Translations under genes and position numbers: made by a program
Notes under the pieces: generated by a model
What the model saw: only the letters and a program-made list of their open reading frames with translations
Told to the model about the DNA's origin: nothing
Databases searched by the model: none
From: Selenomonas sp. AE3005
GTDB lineage: Bacteria; Bacillota; Negativicutes; Selenomonadales; Selenomonadaceae
DNA length: 64,000 nt
Direction of reading: 5' to 3'
Assembly (NCBI RefSeq): GCF_000686945.1
Contig: NZ_JMME01000007.1
Location: forward strand, 87,409-151,408
Shown: positions 33,399 to 41,169 of the stretch, one piece after another
How positions within the stretch are numbered: the stretch's first letter is position 1
How the letters are laid out: every line of letters begins with the position of its first letter

Positions 33399-34178
33399 TC
33401 AAATCCTGTACATCTGTTCCAGCCGTGACAGATATTTTTCCAGACGCTTTAATTCGCTATCATCGGTAACCCGGCGGCCGGAATAAAAATACTCCACGGC
33501 CGGCGTCTGTTCTTCCAGCTGATTGCGCTCCCGCAGACGGCGGATAAGTTCCCGGACCGTGCCTTCATTGCCATCGACAAACTGTACATTCTCAGGCAGC
33601 AGCTGCCGCATGGTATCCTTGAAATAGTTGAAATGCGTACAGCCCAGCACCAGTGCCGAATAATTGGCAAAATCAAACGGGGCCAGCTGCTCCTTCAGGT
33701 AATCCGTAACAGCCGGGGAATTAAACTCCTGCCGTTCGGCAAAAGTCACCAGCTCCGGCAGGGCCAGCCGGTCCACCAGATGGTCCTTGTCCACCTTTTC
33801 AATTAAAAGCTCCATCTTACGGCCCTTCACGGTAATCGGCGTAGCCGTCACCAGCACCCGTTTCGTACCGTCCATGTCCAGGGCCTTTTTAGCCGCCGGC
33901 TCCATACCGATGATGGGCACATCGTACAGGCTGCGCATCTTAGCCACAGCCACCGAAGTTGCCGTATTGCAGGCCACCACAATGGCTTTTACGTCCTGCT
34001 TAAGCAAAAAACGGAAGGCCTTGTCCACATAGTCCTGTACCTGTTCTTTGGTCTTGGTGCCATAGGGCACATTATCCTCATCAGCATAAAAGACGAACTG
34101 CTCGTGCGGCAAAACCTTCATGGCATGGTGCAGCACCGACAGGCCGCCCATTCCCGAATCAAAAAAAGCAATTTTCAC
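33399..34178 (-). CDS. murI: Glutamate racemase
   Basis: Enzyme of 259 residues that makes D-glutamate for peptidoglycan. FDSGMGGLSVL, Cys70 in VVACNTATS and Cys180 in VLGCTHFN provide the two-base catalytic pair. It starts with GTG after GAGGAG. It heads a seven-gene minus-strand operon: murI, thioesterase, unknown, CofE-like, rph, rdgB, yfcE. A TATAAT -10 at 34232-34237 is a plausible promoter. Confidence 0.95.
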   Translation of the reverse strand: MKIAFFDSGMGGLSVLHHAMKVLPHEQFVFYADEDNVPYGTKTKEQVQDYVDKAFRFLLKQDVKAIVVACNTATSVAVAKMRSLYDVPIIGMEPAAKKALDMDGTKRVLVTATPITVKGRKMELLIEKVDKDHLVDRLALPELVTFAERQEFNSPAVTDYLKEQLAPFDFANYSALVLGCTHFNYFKDTMRQLLPENVQFVDGNEGTVRELIRRLRERNQLEEQTPAVEYFYSGRRVTDDSELKRLEKYLSRLEQMYRI

Positions 34179-34339
34179 TGCTTACACTCCTCAAAGTTGT
34201 CAGATCCTTACTATAGATAACAACGTATGCTATTATAGCGCAATTGCCCCAACTTTGCCAGCAGAAAAATCCCCCTGCCGGCAAAACATCACCCCCATAG
34301 GCAACTCAGCTGCCAGACCTGCAAAAAAATAAGTATTCC

Positions 34340-34369
34340 TTGACAAATATCCTGCCAAAATGCTATGCT
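34340..34369 (+). promoter_or_regulatory. Promoter of the tRNA-Ser pair
   Basis: TTGACA (34340-34345), an 18-nt spacer and TATGCT (34364-34369), 15 nt before the first tRNA-Ser. Confidence 0.7.
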
Positions 34370-34384
34370 AGTTATGTTTGTTAT

Positions 34385-34473
34385 GGAGAGGTACTCAAGT
34401 GGTTGAAGAGTCCGGTCTTGAAAACCGGTAGGCTCGAAAGGGTGCGTGGGTTCGAATCCCACCCTCTCCGCCA
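34385..34473 (+). tRNA. tRNA-Ser(TGA)
   Basis: 89-nt class II tRNA with a long variable arm and encoded CCA. The anticodon loop CTTGAAA gives TGA. The T arm is GGGTTCGAATCCC. Confidence 0.95.
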
Positions 34474-34477
34474 TAAC

Positions 34478-34568
34478 GGAGTGGTACTCAAGAGGCTGAA
34501 GAGGACGGTTTGCTAAATCGTTAGGCTGGGTAACCGGTGCGGAGGTTCGAATCCTCTCCACTCCGCCA
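34478..34568 (+). tRNA. tRNA-Ser(GCT)
   Basis: 91-nt class II tRNA with a long variable arm and encoded CCA. The anticodon loop TTGCTAA gives GCT. It lies 4 nt after tRNA-Ser(TGA) and is co-transcribed with it. Confidence 0.95.
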
Positions 34569-34580
34569 CTATGAATTTAC

Positions 34581-34609
34581 AGAGCTGCAAAATTTGCAGC
34601 TCTTTTTTC
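34581..34609 (+). terminator. Terminator of the tRNA-Ser operon
   Basis: AGAGCTGCAAA pairs with TTTGCAGCTCT as a nearly loopless palindrome and is followed by T6. Confidence 0.82.
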
Positions 34610-34623
34610 TAAACAGAAAACAG

Positions 34624-34661
34624 GCCCACTGGCCACGAAAACGTATCCCCGGCCAGTGGGC
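34624..34661. other. Hairpin between the two converging tRNA operons
   Basis: An 11-bp perfect stem GCCCACTGGCC/GGCCAGTGGGC (34624-34634 with 34651-34661) with a 16-nt loop. The T tract is weak on either strand. It is possibly a backup terminator. I see nothing else between 34610 and 34690. Confidence 0.55.
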
Positions 34662-34691
34662 TATTAGCATACTAATGAAAAAAATGATAGT

Positions 34692-34719
34692 AAAAAAGCC
34701 CCGCATAAAGCGGAGCCTT
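34692..34719 (-). terminator. Terminator of the tRNA-Thr cluster
   Basis: A 7-bp GC-rich stem with one T-G pair is followed by TTTTTT on the minus strand, 10 nt after the third tRNA. Confidence 0.75.
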
Positions 34720-34728
34720 AAATCTCGA

Positions 34729-34804
34729 TGGAGCTGATTATAGGATTCGAACCTACGACCTGCTCATTACGAATGAGCTGCTCTACCAACTGAGCTAAAT
34801 CAGC
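34729..34804 (-). tRNA. tRNA-Thr(CGT), copy 3 of 3
   Basis: 76-nt cloverleaf with encoded CCA. The anticodon loop TTCGTAA gives CGT. It is identical in sequence to the two copies upstream and last in the transcript. Confidence 0.95.
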
Positions 34805-34811
34805 AATATTA

Positions 34812-34887
34812 TGGAGCTGATTATAGGATTCGAACCTACGACCTGCTCATTACGAATGAGCTGCTCTACCAACTGAGCTAAATCAGC
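34812..34887 (-). tRNA. tRNA-Thr(CGT), copy 2 of 3
   Basis: Identical 76-nt gene. Copies are separated by the same 7-nt linker, so the unit repeats every 83 bp. Confidence 0.95.
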
Positions 34888-34894
34888 AATATTA

Positions 34895-34970
34895 TGGAGC
34901 TGATTATAGGATTCGAACCTACGACCTGCTCATTACGAATGAGCTGCTCTACCAACTGAGCTAAATCAGC
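34895..34970 (-). tRNA. tRNA-Thr(CGT), copy 1 of 3
   Basis: Identical 76-nt gene, first in the transcript, 23 nt downstream of the predicted start site. Confidence 0.95.
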
Positions 34971-34975
34971 GTGTC

Positions 34976-35029
34976 GTTGCTCTCGCAACTAACATAAAAT
35001 ATTATACGCGAGAGCAACCTGTCTGTCAA
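34976..35029 (-). promoter_or_regulatory. Consensus promoter of the tRNA-Thr cluster with a dyad across the start site
   Basis: Minus strand TTGACA (35024-35029), a 17-nt spacer and TATAAT (35001-35006). An 11-bp inverted repeat (34976-34986 with 35007-35017) brackets the -10 and the start: one arm lies in the spacer, the other in the leader. Confidence 0.82.
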
Positions 35030-35037
35030 TCATTTTT

Positions 35038-35604
35038 TTAAAATCTTTTTAGACCGCACCAGCCGTCCTCATTATGCCAGAACACCTGAGCACGCCAATC
35101 CATGTTGCCGTAGCCGTCATAACTGGTCACAACAAGCTGCTGATTCTCAATAGTGGATTTGAGCTGATGCCAGCGATTGGTGCGGAATCCCAGATTAGCA
35201 AAGCTGTTCCATGATACATAGGTCGTCCACACACCATTATGTTTCCCTACCAGCCAGTAGCCGCAGCTTTTGCTGTCACGGGTAGCATTGATTTCAAACA
35301 GGCGCTTGGCCGGTTCCGTAGTTTCAATCGCCCTGACGCTGAACTCTACACCGCTCTGAATACCGTCAAAACTGCTGAAGGACAGGAAGTCCTGCTTGCC
35401 ATCAGCACTCATCAGGCGCAATACCTTGCCATCAGAAACAAATTTAATCTTAGCACCGTCCTGGTCACTGGCCGTCACCGTTTTGCTGCCAACGGCCATT
35501 TCCTGGCTGACACCCGTAACACTCATAGCGTCCGCCGGTGCAGCTCCCCAGATAAACAACGATGCTGCGAAAGCACATGCAAAAGATTTTACCAATCGAT
35601 TCAT
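35038..35604 (-). CDS. Hypothetical secreted protein
   Basis: Protein of 188 residues with a clear signal peptide (about 1-26, ending APADA). The mature part is beta-rich, with many Trp, Tyr and Gly residues and two Cys that could form a disulfide. It has the look of a carbohydrate-binding or lectin-like sandwich, but I recognise no family. The ATG follows AAGGGG. It is a single gene, divergent from the CheB gene. There is no visible terminator before the tRNA promoter, which lies within 10 bases of the stop. Confidence 0.7.
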   Translation of the reverse strand: MNRLVKSFACAFAASLFIWGAAPADAMSVTGVSQEMAVGSKTVTASDQDGAKIKFVSDGKVLRLMSADGKQDFLSFSSFDGIQSGVEFSVRAIETTEPAKRLFEINATRDSKSCGYWLVGKHNGVWTTYVSWNSFANLGFRTNRWHQLKSTIENQQLVVTSYDGYGNMDWRAQVFWHNEDGWCGLKRF

Positions 35605-35729
35605 AAATGAAACACCCCTTATAAATTATCTCTAAGTTAATATTCAACACTCCTTTCCATATTCCTCCTACCTATTACAGTTAAATTATGCTACAATATA
35701 TAGGAATAGTTTTACAAGCGGAGGAGAAT

Positions 35730-36854
35730 ATGCGCAATCTACGTATACTCGTGATTGACAATTCCATAACTTTTAAAGACTCACTGGTACAGGAGCTCAA
35801 CCGCCGGCTGCCTCCCGGCAGTCTGGTGGAGCACGCCTCCCAGCCGGTAGACGCTCAGGGAAAACTCCCCCTGTTCAAGCCTACCATCATCGTGCTGAAT
35901 TTTGCTCTGGCCTCCGCCATCGTGAATCATGAAAAATTTCTGCCGCTGCTCGTAAAATCAGCGGCCAATACCCCCATTATCGCCTACGGCATACTCGATA
36001 ACAGTCAGACTACAGCTAAACGGCTGGGGGCCACAATTTATCTAAAAAAACCGTCCACTGGCCAGCCCATGAACGGTTTCTTTGATACCCTGATCAGCAA
36101 CATTCTGGTCATTCATACACAAAAAGGTGCTGCCAATACGGATATAGGCGCAGGAGCTATAGTCACCAAAGAAATCTGGAAGGCAACCAAACCTGCGCCA
36201 CCGCCCACTGTGGAAAAACAGCATGCAGAGCAGCGGACAGCAGCGCCAAAAATCGAGCCGTTTATTACTTCCACGGCCAATAAGAACGACATAAATCTTA
36301 TCGCCATCGGTGCCTCCACCGGCGGTACAGAGGCCATCACCAAGGTATTGCAGGGACTGCGGCCGCCATTACCGGGCATCGTCATCGTCCAGCATATACC
36401 GCCAATGTTTTCCAAATTATTTGCGGAACGCCTCAATCATGAAAGCAAATTTACTGTCAAGGAGGCTGTCAGTGGTGATGTGGTCATGCCTAATCACATC
36501 TACATTGCTCCCGGCGGCAAACATATGACCGTAAAGCGCATGGGCAGCCAGTACATGCTCGAATGCAAGCCGGGACCGCCGGTGCACAGCGTCTGCCCTT
36601 CCGTAGACGTTCTCTTCGACTCCGTCGCCGCTGAGGCCGGCAGCCGTGCCATGGGTGTTATCCTGACCGGCATGGGCCGCGATGGTGCTGACGGACTTCT
36701 GAACATGCGCCAGCAGGGTTCCCATACCTTGGGCCAGGACGCCGCTACGGCCACTGTTTACGGTATGCCCAAAGCCGCTTATGAAATCGGTGCCGTAGAA
36801 AAACAACTGCCTCTGAATAGTATTTCCCTGGCCATCTTAAAACTGGCCCAGTAA
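35730..36854 (+). CDS. CheB-type methylesterase with degenerate receiver domain
   Basis: Protein of 374 residues. A receiver-like domain (about 1-125) joins a CheB methylesterase domain (about 185-374). The esterase triad is complete: Ser196 in GASTGGT, His222 in VQHIPP and Asp318 in GMGRDGADG. The receiver domain lacks the phosphoacceptor: the expected Asp is Asn57 (IIVLNF), although the conserved Lys is kept (YLKKPS). Control by CheA phosphorylation is therefore unlikely. No other chemotaxis gene is nearby. ATG at 35730 follows GGAGGAG. Confidence 0.88.
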   Translation: MRNLRILVIDNSITFKDSLVQELNRRLPPGSLVEHASQPVDAQGKLPLFKPTIIVLNFALASAIVNHEKFLPLLVKSAANTPIIAYGILDNSQTTAKRLGATIYLKKPSTGQPMNGFFDTLISNILVIHTQKGAANTDIGAGAIVTKEIWKATKPAPPPTVEKQHAEQRTAAPKIEPFITSTANKNDINLIAIGASTGGTEAITKVLQGLRPPLPGIVIVQHIPPMFSKLFAERLNHESKFTVKEAVSGDVVMPNHIYIAPGGKHMTVKRMGSQYMLECKPGPPVHSVCPSVDVLFDSVAAEAGSRAMGVILTGMGRDGADGLLNMRQQGSHTLGQDAATATVYGMPKAAYEIGAVEKQLPLNSISLAILKLAQ

Positions 36855-36891
36855 ATAATAAGGGCTAAAGCTGAATACAAACATATAAATC

Positions 36892-36928
36892 AAGCCCCCG
36901 GCTTTTACAAGCCGGGGGCTTATTGTTT
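36892..36928. terminator. Terminator between cheB and sdaAA
   Basis: An 11-bp stem AAGCCCCCGGC/GCCGGGGGCTT (36892-36902 with 36911-36921) with T-rich flanks. It serves the two converging genes. Confidence 0.8.
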
Positions 36929-36935
36929 ATCCACA

Positions 36936-37811
36936 TCATACCTGCGGATAGATACGTTTTGTCAGAGCTTTGGCGGTAGGCGTTGTCGCCAGGCCGCCTT
37001 CGCTGGTTTCACGCAGACTCTTGGGCAGTGCCTTGCCAATACGGTTCATGGCGTCAATGACTTCATCTACGGGTATCACCGACTCCACGCCGGCCAGGCT
37101 CATATCCGCCGCCAGCATGGCCTCCACTGCGGCAAAACCGTTGCGCTTGACGCAGGGCACCTCCACCAGTCCGGCCACGGGGTCACAGACCAGGCCCAGC
37201 AGGTTTTTGATGGCTAAGGCCGTGGCATTGGCTGCCGCCTGCGGACTGCCGCCAGCCAGTTCCACCAACGCCGCTGCTGCCATACCGGCAGCCGTGCCGC
37301 ACTCAGCCTGACAACCGCCCTGAGCGCCGGCAATGGAGGCGTTCTGGTCTACCACCATGCCAATACCGGCAGCTGTAAACAGGGCCATAACAATGGCCGC
37401 GTCCGGCAGATTTTTTTTCTGCTGTGCCGCGTACAAGGCCGCCGGCACAATACCACAGGAGCCGGCGGTCGGACAGGCAACAATCCGCCCCATCACGGCA
37501 TTGACCTCACTGATGCCGACAGCATAGGCTGCAGCCGACAGGACCTGCCGTCCCATATAGCCCTTATCCTGATAATCATACAGGCGCTTGGCGTCACCGC
37601 CGGTAAGGCCGCTTAGGGATTTTTCCTGATTGCTGATGCCGCGCTCAATAGAGGCCTTCATCACCTGCCAATTTTTCTCCATAGCCGTGACAATAGCCGT
37701 TCTCTCCTGCTGACTGACATGGATTTCATGCTGAATTACAATTTCATGCAGGGGTACCTGCTGCGCCCCGGCCAGGGCGACCAGCTCCCCGATGGTATTA
37801 AAATTGACCAC
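36936..37811 (-). CDS. sdaAA: L-serine dehydratase, iron-sulfur-dependent, alpha subunit
   Basis: Catalytic subunit of 291 residues that deaminates serine to pyruvate with an oxygen-sensitive [4Fe-4S] cluster. Cysteines in CPTAGSCG, CQAECGTAAG and CDPVAGLVEVPC supply the ligands. The start is GTG at 37811 after AGGAGAGATAAC. The open frame continues to 37880 inside sdaAB but without a start signal. It lies 17 nt after sdaAB. The two-subunit form is typical of Firmicutes. Confidence 0.95.
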   Translation of the reverse strand: MVNFNTIGELVALAGAQQVPLHEIVIQHEIHVSQQERTAIVTAMEKNWQVMKASIERGISNQEKSLSGLTGGDAKRLYDYQDKGYMGRQVLSAAAYAVGISEVNAVMGRIVACPTAGSCGIVPAALYAAQQKKNLPDAAIVMALFTAAGIGMVVDQNASIAGAQGGCQAECGTAAGMAAAALVELAGGSPQAAANATALAIKNLLGLVCDPVAGLVEVPCVKRNGFAAVEAMLAADMSLAGVESVIPVDEVIDAMNRIGKALPKSLRETSEGGLATTPTAKALTKRIYPQV

Positions 37812-37828
37812 GTTATCTCTCCTACATC

Positions 37829-38491
37829 TTAAATGGCCGGAATGGCAAAAGCATAATCCACGGCCTTGCTCTGCCGGCACTGCTCCACCACTTCCGCCGC
37901 CGGTTCTTCATCCAGCTCCATAATCATCATGGCGGTTTCGCCCCGGTTCTGCCGGGACACACGCATAAAGGCAATGTTGACATTGGCCTCTGCCAGCAGT
38001 TTTGTCACCTGGGTAATTACCCCGGGACAGTCATGATGAATGGTAATCAGCGCCGGATAACGCCCGGTAAGTTCCACATTATACCCATCGATGTTGGTTA
38101 TCATGATATTGCCGCCCCCTACAGAGGCCCCCCGGACTCTGGCAGTGCGCCCGCTCGTGCCCACGAGATATATCACGGCGGTATTGGGATGGGCGTCCTC
38201 GATATTCACTGTCTGAAAGCTGCAGCTCATGCCCTTTTGCGCAGCGATTTCCAACGCCTCACGAATACGCTCGTCCTCCGGGGAAAAGCCTAAAATACCG
38301 GCGATAAGGGCCTTGTCCGTACCATGTCCCCGGTAAGTCATGGCAAAGGAACCATGCAGGTTTATTTCCGCTTTGGCCGCCTCTTCCCCCAGGATTTTTC
38401 TGGCCATAAGTCCCAGGCGCACCGCGCCGGCCGTATGGGAGCTGGATGGGCCAATCATCACCGGCCCCACAATGTCAAATACTCCGTGCAT
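37829..38491 (-). CDS. sdaAB: L-serine dehydratase, iron-sulfur-dependent, beta subunit
   Basis: Subunit of 220 residues. The N-terminal domain (VGPVMIGPSSSHTAGAVRLG) is the serine dehydratase beta domain, and the C-terminal ACT domain (about 147-215) probably binds serine. ATG at 38491 follows AAGGAATAAT, and an upstream ATG at 38512 was rejected. The upstream space of about 60 nt holds the dapA terminator but no clear promoter, so some expression may come by read-through from dapA. Confidence 0.94.
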   Translation of the reverse strand: MHGVFDIVGPVMIGPSSSHTAGAVRLGLMARKILGEEAAKAEINLHGSFAMTYRGHGTDKALIAGILGFSPEDERIREALEIAAQKGMSCSFQTVNIEDAHPNTAVIYLVGTSGRTARVRGASVGGGNIMITNIDGYNVELTGRYPALITIHHDCPGVITQVTKLLAEANVNIAFMRVSRQNRGETAMMIMELDEEPAAEVVEQCRQSKAVDYAFAIPAI

Positions 38492-38511
38492 ATTATTCCT
38501 TCCTATCGGCA

Positions 38512-38540
38512 AAAAGAGCTGCCCCTGTAAGGGACAGCCG
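38512..38540 (-). terminator. Terminator or attenuator after dapA
   Basis: An 8-bp stem with one mismatch (38518-38525 with 38531-38538) is followed by TCTTTTTG on the minus strand. It lies between dapA and sdaAB. Confidence 0.65.
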
Positions 38541-38554
38541 TTTTGCAGCAGTTA

Positions 38555-39442
38555 TTACTTTATCAAGCCATGACGGCGCAGGGAATCTTCCAGCTGTTTT
38601 TCGTGCTGGGGTTCCATTTCACTGAGCGGCATGCGCAGGGGACCTGCGTTATAGCCCAGCTTGCGCATGGCAACCTTTACGGGAATGGGGTTCACTTCGC
38701 AGAACAGAGCATCGATGAGGTCAGCATACTCGACCTGCATCTGCTCGGCCTTTTTCGTATCACCATCAAAGAACGCCTGACACATATCATGCGTTTCCTG
38801 CGGCGCAACATTGGAGAGGACGGAAATAACGCCCTGACCGCCGAGGGACAGAATGGGGATAATCTGGTCGTCATTACCGGAGTAAATTACCAGGTCATCA
38901 CCGACAGCTGCACGCAGGCGCAGGATTTTGGACAAATCGCCGTTGGCTTCCTTCACCGCCACGATGTTGGGGTGCTTGGACAGCTGTACATAAGTATCCG
39001 TCGTAATGCCCACACCAGTACGGGAAGGCACATCATAGAGGATAATCGGAATGTTCACCGCATCAGCAATAGCCGTGTAGTGAGCAATGAGGCCCTTCTG
39101 CGTGCATTTATTGTAGTAGGGCGTAACCACCAGCAGGGCATCGGCCCCCACACTTTCCGCATATTTTGACAGGTCAACCGCATAAGACGTTTCATTGGAA
39201 CCTGTGCCGGCAATAACGGGCACACGTCCTTTCACATGGTCAACAGCAAATTTTATCGCGGCACGATGTTCTTCATCGCTCATGGTCGCAGATTCACCCG
39301 TCGTACCCGTGATGATAATAGCGTCGGTATGGTTCTTTATCTGGTCATCGATAATGCGTCCCAACTCCGGGAAATTTATACCGTCCTCGGTATAGGGCGT
39401 AATAATAGCTACGCCGGCGCCACGGAAAATCGGTTTTTTCAT
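38555..39442 (-). CDS. dapA: 4-hydroxy-tetrahydrodipicolinate synthase
   Basis: TIM-barrel enzyme of 295 residues that condenses pyruvate with aspartate semialdehyde, the first step of diaminopimelate and lysine synthesis. GTTGESATMSDEEH, YDVPSRTGVGI and the Schiff-base lysine in AVKEANGD are clear. ATG follows GGGGGAGG. No lysine riboswitch is present in the 110-nt leader. It is a single gene, possibly with read-through into sdaAB-sdaAA. Confidence 0.96.
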   Translation of the reverse strand: MKKPIFRGAGVAIITPYTEDGINFPELGRIIDDQIKNHTDAIIITGTTGESATMSDEEHRAAIKFAVDHVKGRVPVIAGTGSNETSYAVDLSKYAESVGADALLVVTPYYNKCTQKGLIAHYTAIADAVNIPIILYDVPSRTGVGITTDTYVQLSKHPNIVAVKEANGDLSKILRLRAAVGDDLVIYSGNDDQIIPILSLGGQGVISVLSNVAPQETHDMCQAFFDGDTKKAEQMQVEYADLIDALFCEVNPIPVKVAMRKLGYNAGPLRMPLSEMEPQHEKQLEDSLRRHGLIK

Positions 39443-39487
39443 GAAAAGGCCTCCCCCTACGGATTATTCTTATTTTCACTGTCTTTA

Positions 39488-39516
39488 ATTATCACATGAT
39501 AGCCTGGGAAAGTCAA
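39488..39516 (-). promoter_or_regulatory. Promoter of dapA
   Basis: Minus strand TTGACT (39511-39516), a 17-nt spacer and GATAAT (39488-39493), 45 nt before the start codon. Confidence 0.75.
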
Positions 39517-39552
39517 CGACGTAATCCTGCAAAAGCACTACTTGCGCAATAT

Positions 39553-40641
39553 TCAGCAGGCTTTGCATTTGTTCATTGCTGCACGTACCACAGACTCCGG
39601 CACATCATTACGGCACAGAACCTTGCCAATGCTCGCCATCAGCACCCAGTTCACCTTGCCGCCCACAGTCTTTTTATCATGGAATATATCACCGTACATC
39701 GCGTCCACCGTCACAGCCTCCGCCTTAAGCGGCAGCTTGTAAGCCGCGATAAGGCTCTCCAGGCGCCCGGCCTCTGCCTCAGAGATAAGCCCCAGCTGGC
39801 AGCTGATATCGGCAGCCCCGGCCATGCCGATGGCTACAGCCTCACCGTGATTGTAACGGCTGTAACCTGTTTCCTTTTCTATCGCATGGGCGATGGTATG
39901 TCCGAAATTCAAAATCCGGCGCAGGCCGGCCTCCTGCTCGTCCTGACTCACCACCGCGGCTTTTATCTCGCAGGAACGCGCAATGATATGCGTCAACGCC
40001 TCCGGCTCCCGGGCCGAAATGGCGGCCTGATTTTCCTCCAGATATCTAAAGAACTCCTGGTCGTAAATAACACCATACTTGATTACTTCGCCCAGTCCCG
40101 TGGCCATTTCCCTCTCCGGCAGGGTGCGCATACAGTTGAGGTCCATAAACACCGCCTGGGGCTGGTAAAAAGCACCGATGAGGTTTTTCCCGAGCAGGTG
40201 ATTTACTGCCACCTTGCCGCCCACACTCGAATCGACCTGAGCCAGCAAGCTGGTCGGCACCTGAATAAAGGGCACACCGCGCATGTAGGTCGCGGCGATA
40301 AAGCCGGCCAAATCTCCGACCACGCCGCCGCCCAGGGCAAAGATGGGCGACTTGCGGTCCAGCCCCAGTTCAATGGCCTTGGTATAGAGCTCGTCCGCTG
40401 TCTTTAAGGATTTGGAACTTTCCCCGGCCGGTATCACTGCCAATTCCGTCTTCAGACCAGCCGCCTGTAAAAGCGACTGCAGCCAGCTGCCATAGAGCGG
40501 ACCGACATTGGTATCTGTGACAATCAATCCCTGCCCGGAAAAAGCTGCCCTGCTGACAAAATCCCTTATTTCTGCGTCTATGCCGTAGCCAATAAAGATA
40601 TCATAACTTTTCGGCCCTAAATCCACGCTCACCTTACGCAT
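39553..40641 (-). CDS. aroB: 3-dehydroquinate synthase
   Basis: NAD- and zinc-dependent enzyme of 362 residues, the second step of the shikimate pathway. PAGESSKSLKTADELY, GGGVVGDLAGFIAATYMRG, QVDSSVGGKVAVNH and the FGHTIAHAIE metal-ligand histidine motif are seen. ATG at 40641 follows AGAGGTG and overlaps the aroK stop by 8 nt. The operon order is aroC-aroK-aroB. Confidence 0.96.
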   Translation of the reverse strand: MRKVSVDLGPKSYDIFIGYGIDAEIRDFVSRAAFSGQGLIVTDTNVGPLYGSWLQSLLQAAGLKTELAVIPAGESSKSLKTADELYTKAIELGLDRKSPIFALGGGVVGDLAGFIAATYMRGVPFIQVPTSLLAQVDSSVGGKVAVNHLLGKNLIGAFYQPQAVFMDLNCMRTLPEREMATGLGEVIKYGVIYDQEFFRYLEENQAAISAREPEALTHIIARSCEIKAAVVSQDEQEAGLRRILNFGHTIAHAIEKETGYSRYNHGEAVAIGMAGAADISCQLGLISEAEAGRLESLIAAYKLPLKAEAVTVDAMYGDIFHDKKTVGGKVNWVLMASIGKVLCRNDVPESVVRAAMNKCKAC

Positions 40642-41164
40642 GAAGAACACCTCTTATCTTTAATGTCTTGGTTATGTTCTCCACAACCTGCAGTGGGGAT
40701 AAGTTACTGGTATCCACGGCAAAATCAGCCTGCTCATAGAGTGCCGCCCGCTCCTGCAGGAGTTTTTCCACGGCCGCCCGGCGGTCGCCCTTATCGGCAC
40801 CGTCAAGCACCGGCCGGGTTCCCCTGGCCTGCGTACGCTCCAGCACAGCCTCAACACTGGCCTTAAGGCAGACTATCGTACCGCTTTCTTTCAGGGCGGC
40901 CATATTAGCCGGATTCTTCACTGTACCACCACCGGTGGAAATAACCGCATTGCGCCGTCCGGCCAGACGCACAGCCAAATCATGCTCCAGCTGCCGGAAA
41001 TGCTCTTCCCCAAATTTGGCAAAGATTTCCGGGATAGGCATGCCGGCCTCCTCCTCGATTTTTTCGTCCATATCAATAAAGGCACAGCCCAGACGGGAGG
41101 CCAGCATTTTGCCGGTACTGCTTTTGCCGGTGCCCATAAAGCCAATTAAAATCACATTGCGCAT
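40634..41164 (-). CDS. aroK: Shikimate kinase
   Basis: P-loop kinase of 176 residues that phosphorylates shikimate. Walker A is GFMGTGKSSTG, the shikimate-binding part is FIDMDEKIEEE, and STGGGTVKNP follows. ATG at 41164 is 5 nt after the aroC stop and is preferred over GTG at 41173. The gene is translationally coupled on both sides. Confidence 0.95.
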   Translation of the reverse strand: MRNVILIGFMGTGKSSTGKMLASRLGCAFIDMDEKIEEEAGMPIPEIFAKFGEEHFRQLEHDLAVRLAGRRNAVISTGGGTVKNPANMAALKESGTIVCLKASVEAVLERTQARGTRPVLDGADKGDRRAAVEKLLQERAALYEQADFAVDTSNLSPLQVVENITKTLKIRGVLHA

Positions 41165-41169
41165 AAGGT

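Noticed and set aside
34729..34970. A CRISPR-like array of 83-bp repeats
   Set aside because: The repeat units are complete tRNA-Thr genes with constant 7-nt linkers and no variable spacers.
34976..34989. A third Crp/Fnr operator (GTTGC-TCTC-GCAAC)
   Set aside because: It sits about 12 bp downstream of the tRNA-Thr start, not at -41.5, and is explained by a longer dyad. It is kept only as a low-interest observation.
39443..39552. Lysine riboswitch upstream of dapA
   Set aside because: The leader is far too short and has no matching helices.
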